This document shows positions 17,688 to 23,827 of a DNA stretch of 28,924 bases, one piece after another (position 1 is the first letter of the stretch; each line of letters opens with the position of its first letter). The position numbers and the translations under genes were made by a program. The stretch comes from a virus. The stretch covers positions 1 to 28,924 of the IMG/VR virus record IMGVR_UViG_3300028423_000213, one strand, 5' to 3'. The notes under the pieces were generated by a model. That model had not been told where the DNA came from. It worked only from the letters and a program-made list of their open reading frames with translations, and searched no databases.

Positions 17688-17709
17688 GCGACTAGCAGGA
17701 CAGTGAAGT

Positions 17710-17737
17710 AAGGGCGGCTTTCGGGCCGCCCTTTTTT
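17710..17737 (+). terminator. Rho-independent terminator after major capsid gene
   Basis: A nine-base-pair stem aagggcggc / gccgccctt with loop tttcgg is followed by more T. It starts 23 bases after the capsid stop. The next gene begins 18 bases later with its own gaggg ribosome site. Confidence 0.9.
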
Positions 17738-17754
17738 ATTTTGAGGGCAAAGAC

Positions 17755-17925
17755 ATGAAAATCAAAATCACAACCGATCGCCGCCCTTTTGTGAACGGCA
17801 AGGCGCAGGCGCAGGGCGCGCTTGTTGATACGGATGACGCGACCGGCGAAGTGCTGGTTAAGCGCGGTTGGGCCGAGGGTTCGCGCGGGCGCAAAAAGAA
17901 GGTTGATACCGATGCCGATGAATGA
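17755..17925 (+). CDS. 56-residue conserved phage protein after capsid
   Basis: A short ORF, ATG at 17755 with gaggg upstream. It is basic at both ends (MKIKITTDRRPFVNGKAQAQ and a final GRKKKVDTDADE) with a central GEVLVKRGWAEG. Similar very short basic proteins with a VxVxRxG core follow capsid genes in several phage groups. No function is known to me. It overlaps the next gene by 14 bases in another frame, which supports both being translated. Confidence 0.7.
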   Translation: MKIKITTDRRPFVNGKAQAQGALVDTDDATGEVLVKRGWAEGSRGRKKKVDTDADE

Positions 17926-18208
17926 AAGCGGCATTATCGAAACTACGCATACGGTTGACGACAAGCTGATTTTCAACCGGCGGCAAGACGTCTCCGAGAT
18001 CATCCGGCGGAACAAATTTGAGGCCAGTGAGGCCCCATCAATGCGCGGTGACGCGGCATGGCGAAAGGTTGGCTCTATCCCGCTTGTAGTAGCTGAGGAT
18101 TGGGCGCGTGAATGTGGTTATCCTGTAAATTCACCGGGCTGGATTGACCACGCAAAGAAGAAATTGCGTGACGGTGAGTTTGCAGCGTTTCGGGTGAAAG
18201 GTATTTGA
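17912..18208 (+). CDS. Conserved phage protein following capsid, unknown function
   Basis: A 98-residue protein. Key segments are FNRRQDVSEIIRRNKFEA, a GDAAWRKVGSIPLVVAEDWA block, and a C-terminal IDHAKKKLRDGEFAAFRVK. The order of a QDV-type helix, RKVGSIPxVV and a final KKLxDxxF is familiar from small proteins encoded after phage capsid genes, of unknown role (perhaps head completion). I take ATG 17912; a second ATG two codons later is equally possible. Longer upstream readings in this frame overlap the previous gene and are unlikely. Confidence 0.75.
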   Translation: MPMNESGIIETTHTVDDKLIFNRRQDVSEIIRRNKFEASEAPSMRGDAAWRKVGSIPLVVAEDWARECGYPVNSPGWIDHAKKKLRDGEFAAFRVKGI

Positions 18209-18211
18209 TTG

Positions 18212-18568
18212 ATGCCTCCGAAGTTTGAACGCGGCACCAAAAGACGCCATCGCAGCACTAGGTCGATTGAATGGGAAATCGGCCACCAAGGCTCGGGGCG
18301 ATGGGTGACAATCCCGCCCCGCGAGTTTGAATCCAGCGTTCCGTGGTGGGCGCGTTGGTTTATCAGCCGCGACGATCCCCGGTTTTTGCTGGCCGCTTTG
18401 GTGCATGACTACATGCTGGAATCCGGGGTCTATGGCAGGCCACAGGCGGCGGCGGAATGGTATGACGGAGCGATGGCAGGTGGTGCGCCGAGGCGGAAGG
18501 CAAAGGTCGCTTTCATCGGCTTGGCGGCATGGGCAGTTATCAACGAACCAAGTGAAGTAAATGGCTGA
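18212..18568 (+). CDS. DUF1353-like protein
   Basis: A 118-residue protein. A basic N-terminus leads into SIEWEIGHQGSGRWVTIPPR, then SVPWWARWF, and a LLAALVHDYMLE segment whose His-Asp resembles DUF1353, a family common near the lysis or head genes of phages. C-terminal helices end KAKVAFIGLAAWAVINEPSE. Its function is unknown; the His-Asp might bind metal but I see no complete known site. It uses the ATG at 18212, three bases after the upstream stop, and precedes the lysis cassette. Confidence 0.75.
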   Translation: MPPKFERGTKRRHRSTRSIEWEIGHQGSGRWVTIPPREFESSVPWWARWFISRDDPRFLLAALVHDYMLESGVYGRPQAAAEWYDGAMAGGAPRRKAKVAFIGLAAWAVINEPSEVNG

Positions 18569-18583
18569 AAGGACTGCGAACTG

Positions 18584-18865
18584 ATGCCTAAAGAAAACGA
18601 ATGGCACCTTGATAAGCGTGTCCCGATCGCTCTGATCCTTGGAATGCTGGGGCAGGTTGCGGTTGTAGTTTGGGGAGCCGCTGTAATGTTCAAGGACATT
18701 GAGGCCAATAGAGCGGGCATCAAAACCCTAAATGGGCGTGTGAGTTCCATCGAGACTGCGGCAAGTCAGCAAGCGGTTCAGCTTGGGCGGATTGAAGAAA
18801 ACATTCGCGGAATGCGCGGCGATGTGAACCGGCTCTTGAACATCCTTGAGAGCCGATTGGAGTAA
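18584..18865 (+). CDS. Single-helix membrane protein with coiled coil, lysis region
   Basis: A 93-residue protein with a short polar N-terminus (MPKENEWHLDKRVP), one membrane helix (IALILGMLGQVAVVVWGAAV) and then a coiled coil to the end (IKTLNGRVSSIETA, IRGMRGDVNRLLNILESR). It lies four bases upstream of the endolysin ATG. Proteins with DKRVP-type starts and this topology are frequent just before endolysins in alphaproteobacterial phages. It could be a holin, antiholin or spanin-like protein; the sequence does not decide which. An aaagga site precedes the start. Confidence 0.7.
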   Translation: MPKENEWHLDKRVPIALILGMLGQVAVVVWGAAVMFKDIEANRAGIKTLNGRVSSIETAASQQAVQLGRIEENIRGMRGDVNRLLNILESRLE

Positions 18866-18869
18866 CCCC

Positions 18870-19505
18870 ATGAAGAAAATCACAACGCGCGTTGCCCTTG
18901 AGGTCGCGCACCATGAGGCTGTCATAAGGCAAGCCTATAAAGACAGCGTGGGCAAATGGACTTGGAGCGTCGGACTTACCAACGCCAGCGGCCATAATGT
19001 CGAGCGGTACATCGACAGCCCGCAACCCCTTTCCAAGTGCCTTGAAGTGTTTGTCTGGGCGCTTGAGCGGTATGCAGAAGACGTTCGAGAGGTCTTTTCC
19101 GGGTATGACTTGACCGAAGAGCAATTCGCCGCCGCGCTATCTTTCCACTGGAACACAGGCGCAATCAAGCGCGCATCTTGGGTGAAACACTGGAAGTCCG
19201 GAGATTACCGCACGGCCCGTAAACGGTTCATGGACTGGAAGCGCCCGCCTGAGATCGAGGAGCGGCGCAAGGCGGAACGCGATTTGTTCTTTGTTGGCGT
19301 TTGGCACAACCAAGGCACCATGCCGGAATATACCCGTGTGCACAGCAACCACACCCCAGACTGGTCAAGCCGCGTTGAACGCGATGTAAGCGCCACTCTG
19401 CGCAATCTTCTAGAGCCATCCGCAGTAACCCCCGCAAAGCAGCCTAGCGGCATTCTGGGGGCAATTTTGGCAGCGCTGCGTGCAATCTTTGGAGGTAAGT
19501 CATGA
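18870..19505 (+). CDS. Endolysin, T4-type lysozyme (GH24 muramidase)
   Basis: A 211-residue protein that cleaves the peptidoglycan glycan strand. The catalytic Glu16, Asp25 and Thr31 are in the T4 order E-x8-D-x5-T (HEAVIRQAYKDSVGKWT), with the following WSVGLT. FHWNTGAIKRASW is another lysozyme block. There is no signal peptide or SAR helix, so a holin is needed for release. After a Pro-rich linker the last 19 residues form a hydrophobic amphipathic helix (SGILGAILAALRAIF). ATG 18870 has ggag upstream. The 3' end overlaps the holin candidate as ATGA. Confidence 0.9.
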   Translation: MKKITTRVALEVAHHEAVIRQAYKDSVGKWTWSVGLTNASGHNVERYIDSPQPLSKCLEVFVWALERYAEDVREVFSGYDLTEEQFAAALSFHWNTGAIKRASWVKHWKSGDYRTARKRFMDWKRPPEIEERRKAERDLFFVGVWHNQGTMPEYTRVHSNHTPDWSSRVERDVSATLRNLLEPSAVTPAKQPSGILGAILAALRAIFGGKS

Positions 19506-19708
19506 CTGAAATCACACCGCTTGTTCGTATCGCGCTTTACATCCTTGCGGGCTGGCTATCCGCTCGGGGCCTACCCCCGCAAGCTGCGACCATCCTCACG
19601 ACAGACCCGGCCATGATTGAATTGGCGACTCAGGCTATTGCTGGGGCCATAACGGCATTGGCCCTTACTTGGTGGCGCATCGCGAAACGATTGGGTTGGT
19701 CAACATGA
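19502..19708 (+). CDS. Putative holin (two membrane helices)
   Basis: A 68-residue protein with two hydrophobic segments, about residues 7-25 (LVRIALYILAGWLSARGL) and 38-60 (LATQAIAGAITALALTWW), separated by a short polar loop with TTDP, and a basic C-terminus (RIAKRLGWST). This topology fits class II holins that let the endolysin escape. A strong GGAGG lies before the ATG, within the endolysin gene end. It sits between endolysin and spanins, as expected, but the family was not searched. Confidence 0.72.
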   Translation: MTEITPLVRIALYILAGWLSARGLPPQAATILTTDPAMIELATQAIAGAITALALTWWRIAKRLGWST

Positions 19709-19935
19709 TTGAACTGATACTGGGCGATTTTCTGCCCTACATTATTGCGGGCCTCGGCACGCTTGCTGCGCTTGTAGGTGCCTATTCCAAGGGCCGGTCT
19801 GCTGCTAATGCCAAACGCGATGCAGAGCAAATGCAGGGCGCATATGAAAACGAAAGGTTACGTGATGAAATTGACACTCGCAATGAAGGCTCTGATGCTC
19901 GTGACGGCCTGCGGGATGAATGGGGCCGGGACTAA
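19705..19935 (+). CDS. Inner-membrane spanin candidate (Rz-like)
   Basis: A 76-residue protein with one N-terminal membrane helix (LPYIIAGLGTLAALVGAYS) and a charged coiled-coil periplasmic part (AANAKRDAEQMQGAYENERL, then an RDGLRDEWGRD end). Start ATG 19705 overlaps the holin stop as ATGA. A second frame inside it encodes a lipoprotein, the classic Rz/Rz1 arrangement. Spanins fuse inner and outer membranes in the last step of lysis. It is short for an Rz, but similar short ones exist in phages of these hosts. Confidence 0.75.
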   Translation: MIELILGDFLPYIIAGLGTLAALVGAYSKGRSAANAKRDAEQMQGAYENERLRDEIDTRNEGSDARDGLRDEWGRD

Positions 19936-20053
19936 CTGCGCGGGATGGAAGCCCATCACGCTTGATGATCAGTCAATCAACGGCCTTTCGGATCGTGATG
20001 CTTCGGCCATTTTGTCTCACAACGAATTTGGCCGGGAGTTGGGGTGCTGGTAA
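19865..20053 (+). CDS. Outer-membrane spanin lipoprotein (Rz1-like), nested
   Basis: A 62-residue protein starting inside the Rz-like gene in the +1 frame and extending 118 bases beyond it. It has a lipoprotein signal peptide with lipobox VTAC, giving Cys16 as the modified residue (MKLTLAMKALMLVTACG). The mature part ends with the short aromatic/Cys motif HNEFGRELGCW found in spanins of similar phages. A longer start at ATG 19844 gives 69 residues. It pairs with the inner-membrane spanin to join the membranes. The gene was identified by nesting and lipobox. Confidence 0.82.
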   Translation: MKLTLAMKALMLVTACGMNGAGTNCAGWKPITLDDQSINGLSDRDASAILSHNEFGRELGCW

Positions 20054-20107
20054 CCATCTGGCAAGCGAAGTGACTTTCTTTCACGCATAGCAAGCGGGAC
20101 AACTTGC

Positions 20108-20422
20108 ATGGACAGAACATGGTTTGAGGTGCGCCACATGCTGGCCGCGCCCGTAACGCTTTTTGTGCTGGCGTGGTTTTCGCTTTACGCATGGATAAAC
20201 ACGTTCCTGCCCCGGCAAGTGGTGGTTGCTATCGCCTTTCTGACGGGATTTGTCTTTGTTGATATTCTCTACAACCTGACGGTCGGCACGTTCCTGTTTT
20301 GGGAACGCCCGCGCGAATGGCTTTTCACCACGCGAATACAGCGTTTGCATGATGCGGACGTAAGCGCAACGCAGCGGTTCATCGTGGTTCTGAATACACT
20401 CGAACCGGGGCATGTGAAGTAA
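20108..20422 (+). CDS. Two-helix membrane protein at end of lysis cassette
   Basis: A 104-residue protein with two membrane segments (about residues 11-33, MLAAPVTLFVLAWFSLYAW, and 38-62, VVVAIAFLTGFVFVDILYNL) and a C-terminal basic ERPREWLFTTRIQRL segment. The same WERPREWLF-type end is familiar in small phage membrane proteins near lysis genes, but I know no function. It follows the Rz1-like gene by 54 bases and is the last late-region gene. It could be an accessory lysis protein or a superinfection-related membrane protein. Confidence 0.72.
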   Translation: MDRTWFEVRHMLAAPVTLFVLAWFSLYAWINTFLPRQVVVAIAFLTGFVFVDILYNLTVGTFLFWERPREWLFTTRIQRLHDADVSATQRFIVVLNTLEPGHVK

Positions 20423-20426
20423 TGTA

Positions 20427-20508
20427 CAGCGGCGGCAGGATTCGAACCTGCGGCGCTAGCTAGTGCGTCTTGGCGTCCCTCAACTTTAAGCCTCTCAGTC
20501 ACACCGCT
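20427..20508 (-). tRNA. Class II (Ser-like) tRNA, abnormal anticodon arm
   Basis: On the minus strand, acceptor AGCGGTG pairs with CGCCGCT (one wobble). The D-arm is ACT-GAGAGGCTTAA-AGT, and the T-arm GCAGG-TTCGAAT-CCTGC is perfect. The discriminator is G, as in serine tRNAs, and the spacing leaves a long variable arm (about 82 bases in total). In the anticodon arm I find no five-base stem, only scattered matches, so the anticodon cannot be read safely. CCA is not encoded. It may be a degenerate phage tRNA or a pseudo-tRNA. A promoter-like sequence lies upstream. Confidence 0.65.
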
Positions 20509-20518
20509 GCACCCCTTA

Positions 20519-20547
20519 AATATAAAGGTTTATACGCCACAGCGCAA
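20519..20547 (-). promoter_or_regulatory. Sigma-70-like promoter for the tRNA
   Basis: On the minus strand TTGCGC (20547-20542) and TATATT (20524-20519) are 17 bases apart. The first tRNA base follows 10 bases after the -10 box. The boxes are close to consensus and the surrounding sequence is A+T-rich. Confidence 0.4.
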
Positions 20548-20661
20548 TTCGCGATTTTATACACTACGCCGCAACCTCTTCGAGAATGTTCAGTTTTGTC
20601 CACATAAAATGGTCAAATGTTCAGAGTTCTAAAGAAGCCGAATAATCCCATTCGGTCAACA

Positions 20662-20670
20662 GGGGGGGGG
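20662..20670 (+). repeat. Nine-G homopolymer before secreted protein start
   Basis: Nine consecutive G lie eight bases before ATG 20678, where the ribosome site should be. Homopolymers of this length can slip in replication, and a changed length would alter ribosome-site spacing. It could also be an assembly length error. Confidence 0.9.
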
Positions 20671-20677
20671 CACCCTA

Positions 20678-20998
20678 ATGGAACGTCTCGCCGCCGCGCT
20701 TGTCGCGGCTTTTTTTATGGCCACTCCAGTCAATGCGCAAGAAACGCATTATCGAATGTTTGTGCTATTTTCCACGCCAGAGAAGCCCAAGCCGCACCAG
20801 TTACCGGGTTGGAAAAGCCGCGCCGCTGATAGCCTTGCGCAATGCGAAGAACGCAAGCGGCACGTCACCAACTACATTCAGTCGCGCATTCCCGAGGGCA
20901 GCAAGGTCAAGTTCAAAGCCTTCTGCGTTGAGTTCCACGCGCATGGCTGGGGTGACGCTGTAGATGCCTTTAAGCGCACTCTGGGGGATGCTGCATAA
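20678..20998 (+). CDS. Secreted two-cysteine protein
   Basis: A 106-residue protein. Residues 1-20 look like a signal peptide (MERLAAALVAAFFMATPVNA, cleavage before QE). The mature part is basic and hydrophilic, with Cys56 and Cys83 that could form a disulphide in the periplasm. No family is recognised. The gene is preceded by a nine-G tract, and a terminator-like hairpin lies within the signal-peptide codons. An alternative start at ATG 20717 would skip both hairpin and signal. It overlaps the next gene as TAATG, so the two are co-translated. It may be a lysogenic cargo gene. Confidence 0.7.
   Translation: MERLAAALVAAFFMATPVNAQETHYRMFVLFSTPEKPKPHQLPGWKSRAADSLAQCEERKRHVTNYIQSRIPEGSKVKFKAFCVEFHAHGWGDAVDAFKRTLGDAA
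20693..20716 (+). terminator. Terminator-like hairpin in signal-peptide codons
   Basis: Perfect stem gccgcg / cgcggc with loop cttgt and seven T (710-716), all within codons 6-13 of the secreted protein. It has the same layout as the other plus-strand terminators, including an ATG directly after the T run. Confidence 0.6.
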
Positions 20999-22011
20999 TG
21001 CCAACGCCCCCCTTAACAAGACAGCAATGCTTTGACACCGTTATGGTGGTTAAGCGTTTCATGGATCGTGGCTATCCACTCAATCAAATAGAGGGCCAGC
21101 CTTCACAAAGGGGCGCAGCATTTTATGCCGCCGAAGAAATCGGCATAGATGTAGGCTCAGTTAGGCACCGGCTTATTCCGCCCGAGGAGTGGGATACGGA
21201 AGACGGTGAACGTGAAAACCCGCTTGCTATTTTGGCGCGGGCGAAAGTTGCCACGAACGCCTACATCACTGCCCGCAAAAAACCGCAAGTGTTTATGGTG
21301 AGGCCGGAGCCTTTCTGCGTGGCGCTTATCGGTGATCCACACCTATCAAACCGGGGAGCAAACCTTGAGGCGCTTCACGAGGATGTGAAACTGCTTGCCG
21401 CCACTGGCACGCGGGCGATTCAGCTTGGCGATATTCTCGACAACTTCCGATATACGGGAAAACTCGCCGCGAAAGAGGCTGACAATTTCCTAACCACAAA
21501 GCAGGCGCGCAGCCTTGCCAAGTGGTTTATTGCAGAATCCGGCGTGAAGTGGGATGCGCACGTTCTGAAGTCCCGGCTGTACGACTGGAACGCTCGCCTG
21601 ATTTACAGGTGGGGTGATGGGTCACGAGATCAACACGTCATTGCCGCTTCGCACGACTTCAAGGGGTCGAGCATTTACAACCCCAACCACGGGCCAATGA
21701 AAATGGCACTAGAGGACGGGACCGCCGATACCTATGTTGCGGGGCATCGCCATAACCACGGTGAAACCAAGTTTCCGAATGGCTGGCGTGAGAAGACCTA
21801 CCAGACAGTGCGCTTGCGAGGCTACAAATCGCGCGATAGTTATTCAGAGGGTAGGCCGCAGTTTGCCCCGCTAGACTTCGCAGAGGGGAGGTCTGCTCTT
21901 TTAGTAGTGAACCCGCTATCAAGCACGCACGATGGCCGACAAAGGGTATTCATGGACCTATCAGATGGGATTGAATACACAATGATGCTTAGGCGTAGAT
22001 ATTGCGGTTAA
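20998..22011 (+). CDS. Calcineurin-like metallophosphoesterase, missing GNHD motif
   Basis: A 337-residue protein. Residues 1-80 form a helical, HTH-like region. The phosphoesterase core has GDPH (LIGDPHLSNRG), GDILDN (IQLGDILDNF), ASHDFKG and GHRHNHG, giving motifs I, II, IV and V. Between motif II and ASHD no GNHD/E is present: AKWFIAESGVKWDAHVLKS runs straight into RLYDWNARL. Related phage enzymes, as I remember them, have GNHD and about 20 more residues there. The frame is open, so this would be an in-frame deletion; activity may be lost or changed. It is coupled to the upstream secreted gene. Confidence 0.85.
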   Translation: MPTPPLTRQQCFDTVMVVKRFMDRGYPLNQIEGQPSQRGAAFYAAEEIGIDVGSVRHRLIPPEEWDTEDGERENPLAILARAKVATNAYITARKKPQVFMVRPEPFCVALIGDPHLSNRGANLEALHEDVKLLAATGTRAIQLGDILDNFRYTGKLAAKEADNFLTTKQARSLAKWFIAESGVKWDAHVLKSRLYDWNARLIYRWGDGSRDQHVIAASHDFKGSSIYNPNHGPMKMALEDGTADTYVAGHRHNHGETKFPNGWREKTYQTVRLRGYKSRDSYSEGRPQFAPLDFAEGRSALLVVNPLSSTHDGRQRVFMDLSDGIEYTMMLRRRYCG

Positions 22012-22038
22012 GTGTTGCACTGTGCAGTAAATAAGAAG

Positions 22039-22059
22039 CCCCGGCCTAATCGGTCGGGG
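22039..22059. terminator. Terminator between convergent genes
   Basis: Stem ccccggcc / ggtcgggg with loop taatc. A T-rich cttcttattt follows on the minus strand, and tcttg follows on the plus strand. It stands 27 bases after the phosphoesterase stop. The last minus-strand gene stops inside it. Confidence 0.65.
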
Positions 22060-22189
22060 TCTTGAAAGCTGTGAATGGTTGATATTCTGCGCGGCCTTTG
22101 TCGATCCGACGCGCACAGTGGTGGGCAAGCGGACAGTGGTGGTTTTCGTGGTTCACGGCGCATCGGGCTATGTCATATGGTAAGCCCAT
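22046..22189 (-). CDS. 47-residue Cys/His-rich small protein
   Basis: A short ORF too small for usual gene calls. Its ATG overlaps the upstream stop by one base (TGATG), a strong sign of translational coupling. The sequence has Cys10, Cys19, Cys25 and six His in ARCAVNHENHHCPLAHHCAR, arranged like a small metal-binding knuckle, and ends GRAEYQPFTAFK. Short Cys-rich proteins of this type are scattered among phage early genes. Its stop lies in the terminator hairpin. Function is unknown; zinc binding is a guess from the residues. Confidence 0.55.
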   Translation of the reverse strand: MGLPYDIARCAVNHENHHCPLAHHCARRIDKGRAEYQPFTAFKTPTD

Positions 22190-22473
22190 CACTTACCTTC
22201 CTTGTCCTGTAGGGCGGCGCGGGCGTTGAACAGATCACCGCACGTCATAACTCCTTGGTAATCATCAAAACCTTCAACAGGCGGCTCACTGGCGTTGTAT
22301 CCTTTAGAAAACCACCAGCCCGCTTCCTCAGAGAACGGTTTCAAAGCCGAACGCAACCGCGCGTTCTCGGCCTCTAGGGCTTCGATACGTGCTGACTGTC
22401 GATCAATGATCCAATTTGCGCGGTTTACATCATCATCATTCGGTTTTGTGCTAAGTCGGAAGTCATCACTCAT
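22189..22473 (-). CDS. Phage early-region coiled-coil protein
   Basis: A 94-residue protein. The N-terminus is polar (MSDDFRLSTKPNDDDVNRAN), the middle is a coiled coil (IDRQSARIEALEAENARLRS) and the C-terminus has WWFSKGYNASE and CGDLFNARAAL. The LEAENARLRSALKPF run recurs in Ea22-like and other phage early proteins of unknown role. It overlaps the upstream gene by eight bases and the 47-residue gene by one base, so it is part of one minus-strand unit. No function is claimed. Confidence 0.75.
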   Translation of the reverse strand: MSDDFRLSTKPNDDDVNRANWIIDRQSARIEALEAENARLRSALKPFSEEAGWWFSKGYNASEPPVEGFDDYQGVMTCGDLFNARAALQDKEGK

Positions 22474-22849
22474 CGCTCTGGTCCTCCGTGATTAGGGTGA
22501 GGATGGCGTCGGTTCTGTCTTTCAACGTGTGAAGTCCGCCGCGTGCTATTAAAGTAGCTGCCTCCCTTAGCGCCTCGTTCCGAGCCTCTTGCTTTACACG
22601 CTCAAGCGCGGTTTCTTCGTCGTCAAAAGACGTTATTTCCCGAGTGCCGCTTCCACCCTTTTCGGGGTTGTAAACTGTCCATCGCCATTCTTTCACCATG
22701 TTTCCAAGGTGCTGTCTGACGTGCAAATCCTCTACGTTGTTTATGAAGTCTCTTAGATCGTGATCCCACGCAGCGCGACCTTCCGCAGTGCTTAAATCGT
22801 AGGTGTCTGGCGGTAGCTGGTCTTTGATCTGTGAAAATAAATCACCCAT
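22466..22849 (-). CDS. Early-region protein with shared C-terminal module (copy 1)
   Basis: A 127-residue protein. Residues 1-75 (GDLFSQIKDQLPPDTYDL, then KEWRWTVYNPEKGG) are unique; from about residue 80 it has TALERVKQEARNEALREAA, and it ends ILTLITEDQSDE. The same end occurs in its upstream neighbour. The first residues overlap that neighbour by eight bases. It looks like a small phage protein of unknown function whose C-terminus, a charged helix, may be a shared interaction surface. Confidence 0.75.
   Translation of the reverse strand: MGDLFSQIKDQLPPDTYDLSTAEGRAAWDHDLRDFINNVEDLHVRQHLGNMVKEWRWTVYNPEKGGSGTREITSFDDEETALERVKQEARNEALREAATLIARGGLHTLKDRTDAILTLITEDQSDE
22561..22612 (-). repeat. 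Duplicated C-terminal coding block, copy 1
   Basis: A 52-base block differing from 22982-23033 at only six positions. It encodes the ALERVKQEARNEALREA-type helix. The end of the gene and the start codon of the next gene (22471-22494) also match the other copy (22847-22870), with three differences over 24 bases. Confidence 0.85.
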
Positions 22850-23321
22850 CGATCTGGTCCTTTGTGATTAAGTCAAGAACACGGTTCATCGCAGTGTGAT
22901 AGCCATTGGCGTATCCAACGTCATGTTCCGGCCCTGTGATAGGGTCATGATGTGGTGCGTAGGTGCGTAAGTTTTGATAAACCTCCCTCAACGCCTCGTT
23001 CCTTACCTCTTGCTTCACACGCTCAAGCGCGGTCTGTGCGTCGTCGTCGGATCGGGCGCGGATTTTTCGTGCGTAAAAATTTGCTGTTCTTCCTTGTGGC
23101 GTTTTGGTCGAACCTTTTTCACCCGCATACTTGTTGAGCATTTTCGCACACGCCTTACGTTCCGCCGCCACAAGGGCTAGGGCGTGGTCGATTTGGACGT
23201 ATTCCGGGTAATCTGGATTTGGCCAGTGGTTTAAATCACCGACAGTCCCACGGCCCAGTTTTGCTCCGTGTTCATCTTTTACAAAGGTGGTGAGCCAAAT
23301 CCGCTCAGGTGCTTTCGTCAT
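22842..23321 (-). CDS. Early-region protein with shared C-terminal module (copy 2)
   Basis: A 159-residue protein. The N-terminus KAPERIWLTTFVKDEHG resembles a common phage early-protein start, residues 35-65 carry PDYPEYVQIDHALALVAAER, and the C-terminus has TALERVKQEVRNEALREV and ends VLDLITKDQIDG, paralogous to its downstream neighbour. The start overlaps the previous gene as ATGA. No function is known. The shared ends suggest recombination or duplication within this operon. Confidence 0.75.
   Translation of the reverse strand: MTKAPERIWLTTFVKDEHGAKLGRGTVGDLNHWPNPDYPEYVQIDHALALVAAERKACAKMLNKYAGEKGSTKTPQGRTANFYARKIRARSDDDAQTALERVKQEVRNEALREVYQNLRTYAPHHDPITGPEHDVGYANGYHTAMNRVLDLITKDQIDG
22982..23033 (-). 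repeat. Duplicated C-terminal coding block, copy 2
   Basis: This block aligns without gaps to 22561-22612. It lies in the upstream paralogue and encodes the same helix, with VKQEV in place of VKQEA. Confidence 0.85.
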
Positions 23322-23827
23322 TGGATGTCTCCTTCTGCGAGGGCGCGTAGGGCGGCTTCAACACTAGAATACCGAACCCAGTCACCATCAATGTCCGGTT
23401 CAATTTCACCGTCCATGTCTTGACTGAAACACACCAACTCACCCAAGATACCTTCACCTTCATCGCAGTCCGCTAGCAACACCCTCGCCGCTTCCTGCAC
23501 CGTAGGCTGGCGGGGTTCGACAGGTTCAGCGTCGATCTGGGCGAGGGTGGCGCGGGCTACACCCCATCCATCAGCAAAATCGCCGTCCCAGATGTCGCGC
23601 AAGCGACCATCATGCGGGTCGTCATTGGCCGCGCTGGTCTGTATCCAGTTTGTCTCGTCTGCATACCACCCCAAGGCCCACTCCGCCCGCTCGGCTCGTG
23701 CTTTGTAGCGGTCTCGTTCGGATAGGAGGGCCAAGTGTAAGTAATCCGCACAACCGATGCTGTGTAGCTTTTTGATGCGGCCTGTTGATGTGACCACCTC
23801 ATCTGCGCTTGTGTCTGTGCCAGTCAT
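23318..23827 (-). CDS. Acidic early-region phage protein
   Basis: A 169-residue acidic protein. Visible parts are IGCADYLHLALLSERDRYKA (helix), RAEWALGWYADETNWIQTS, and a C-terminal DGDWVRYSSVEAALRALAEG that looks like a small alpha-beta end common in Ea-type early proteins. No family is assigned. Its ATG overlaps the stop of a possible 30-residue membrane peptide, and its stop overlaps the next gene. It may be regulatory or anti-host; the sequence does not say. Confidence 0.75.
   Translation of the reverse strand: MTGTDTSADEVVTSTGRIKKLHSIGCADYLHLALLSERDRYKARAERAEWALGWYADETNWIQTSAANDDPHDGRLRDIWDGDFADGWGVARATLAQIDAEPVEPRQPTVQEAARVLLADCDEGEGILGELVCFSQDMDGEIEPDIDGDWVRYSSVEAALRALAEGDIQ

Noticed and set aside
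20585-20624. Two AATGTTCAG copies as an operator or att site
   Set aside because: Nine bases, only two copies and no flanking symmetry; too weak to claim.
22116-22152. Two acagtggtgg copies as regulatory repeats
   Set aside because: They fall inside the His-rich codons of the 47-residue gene and are explained by coding.
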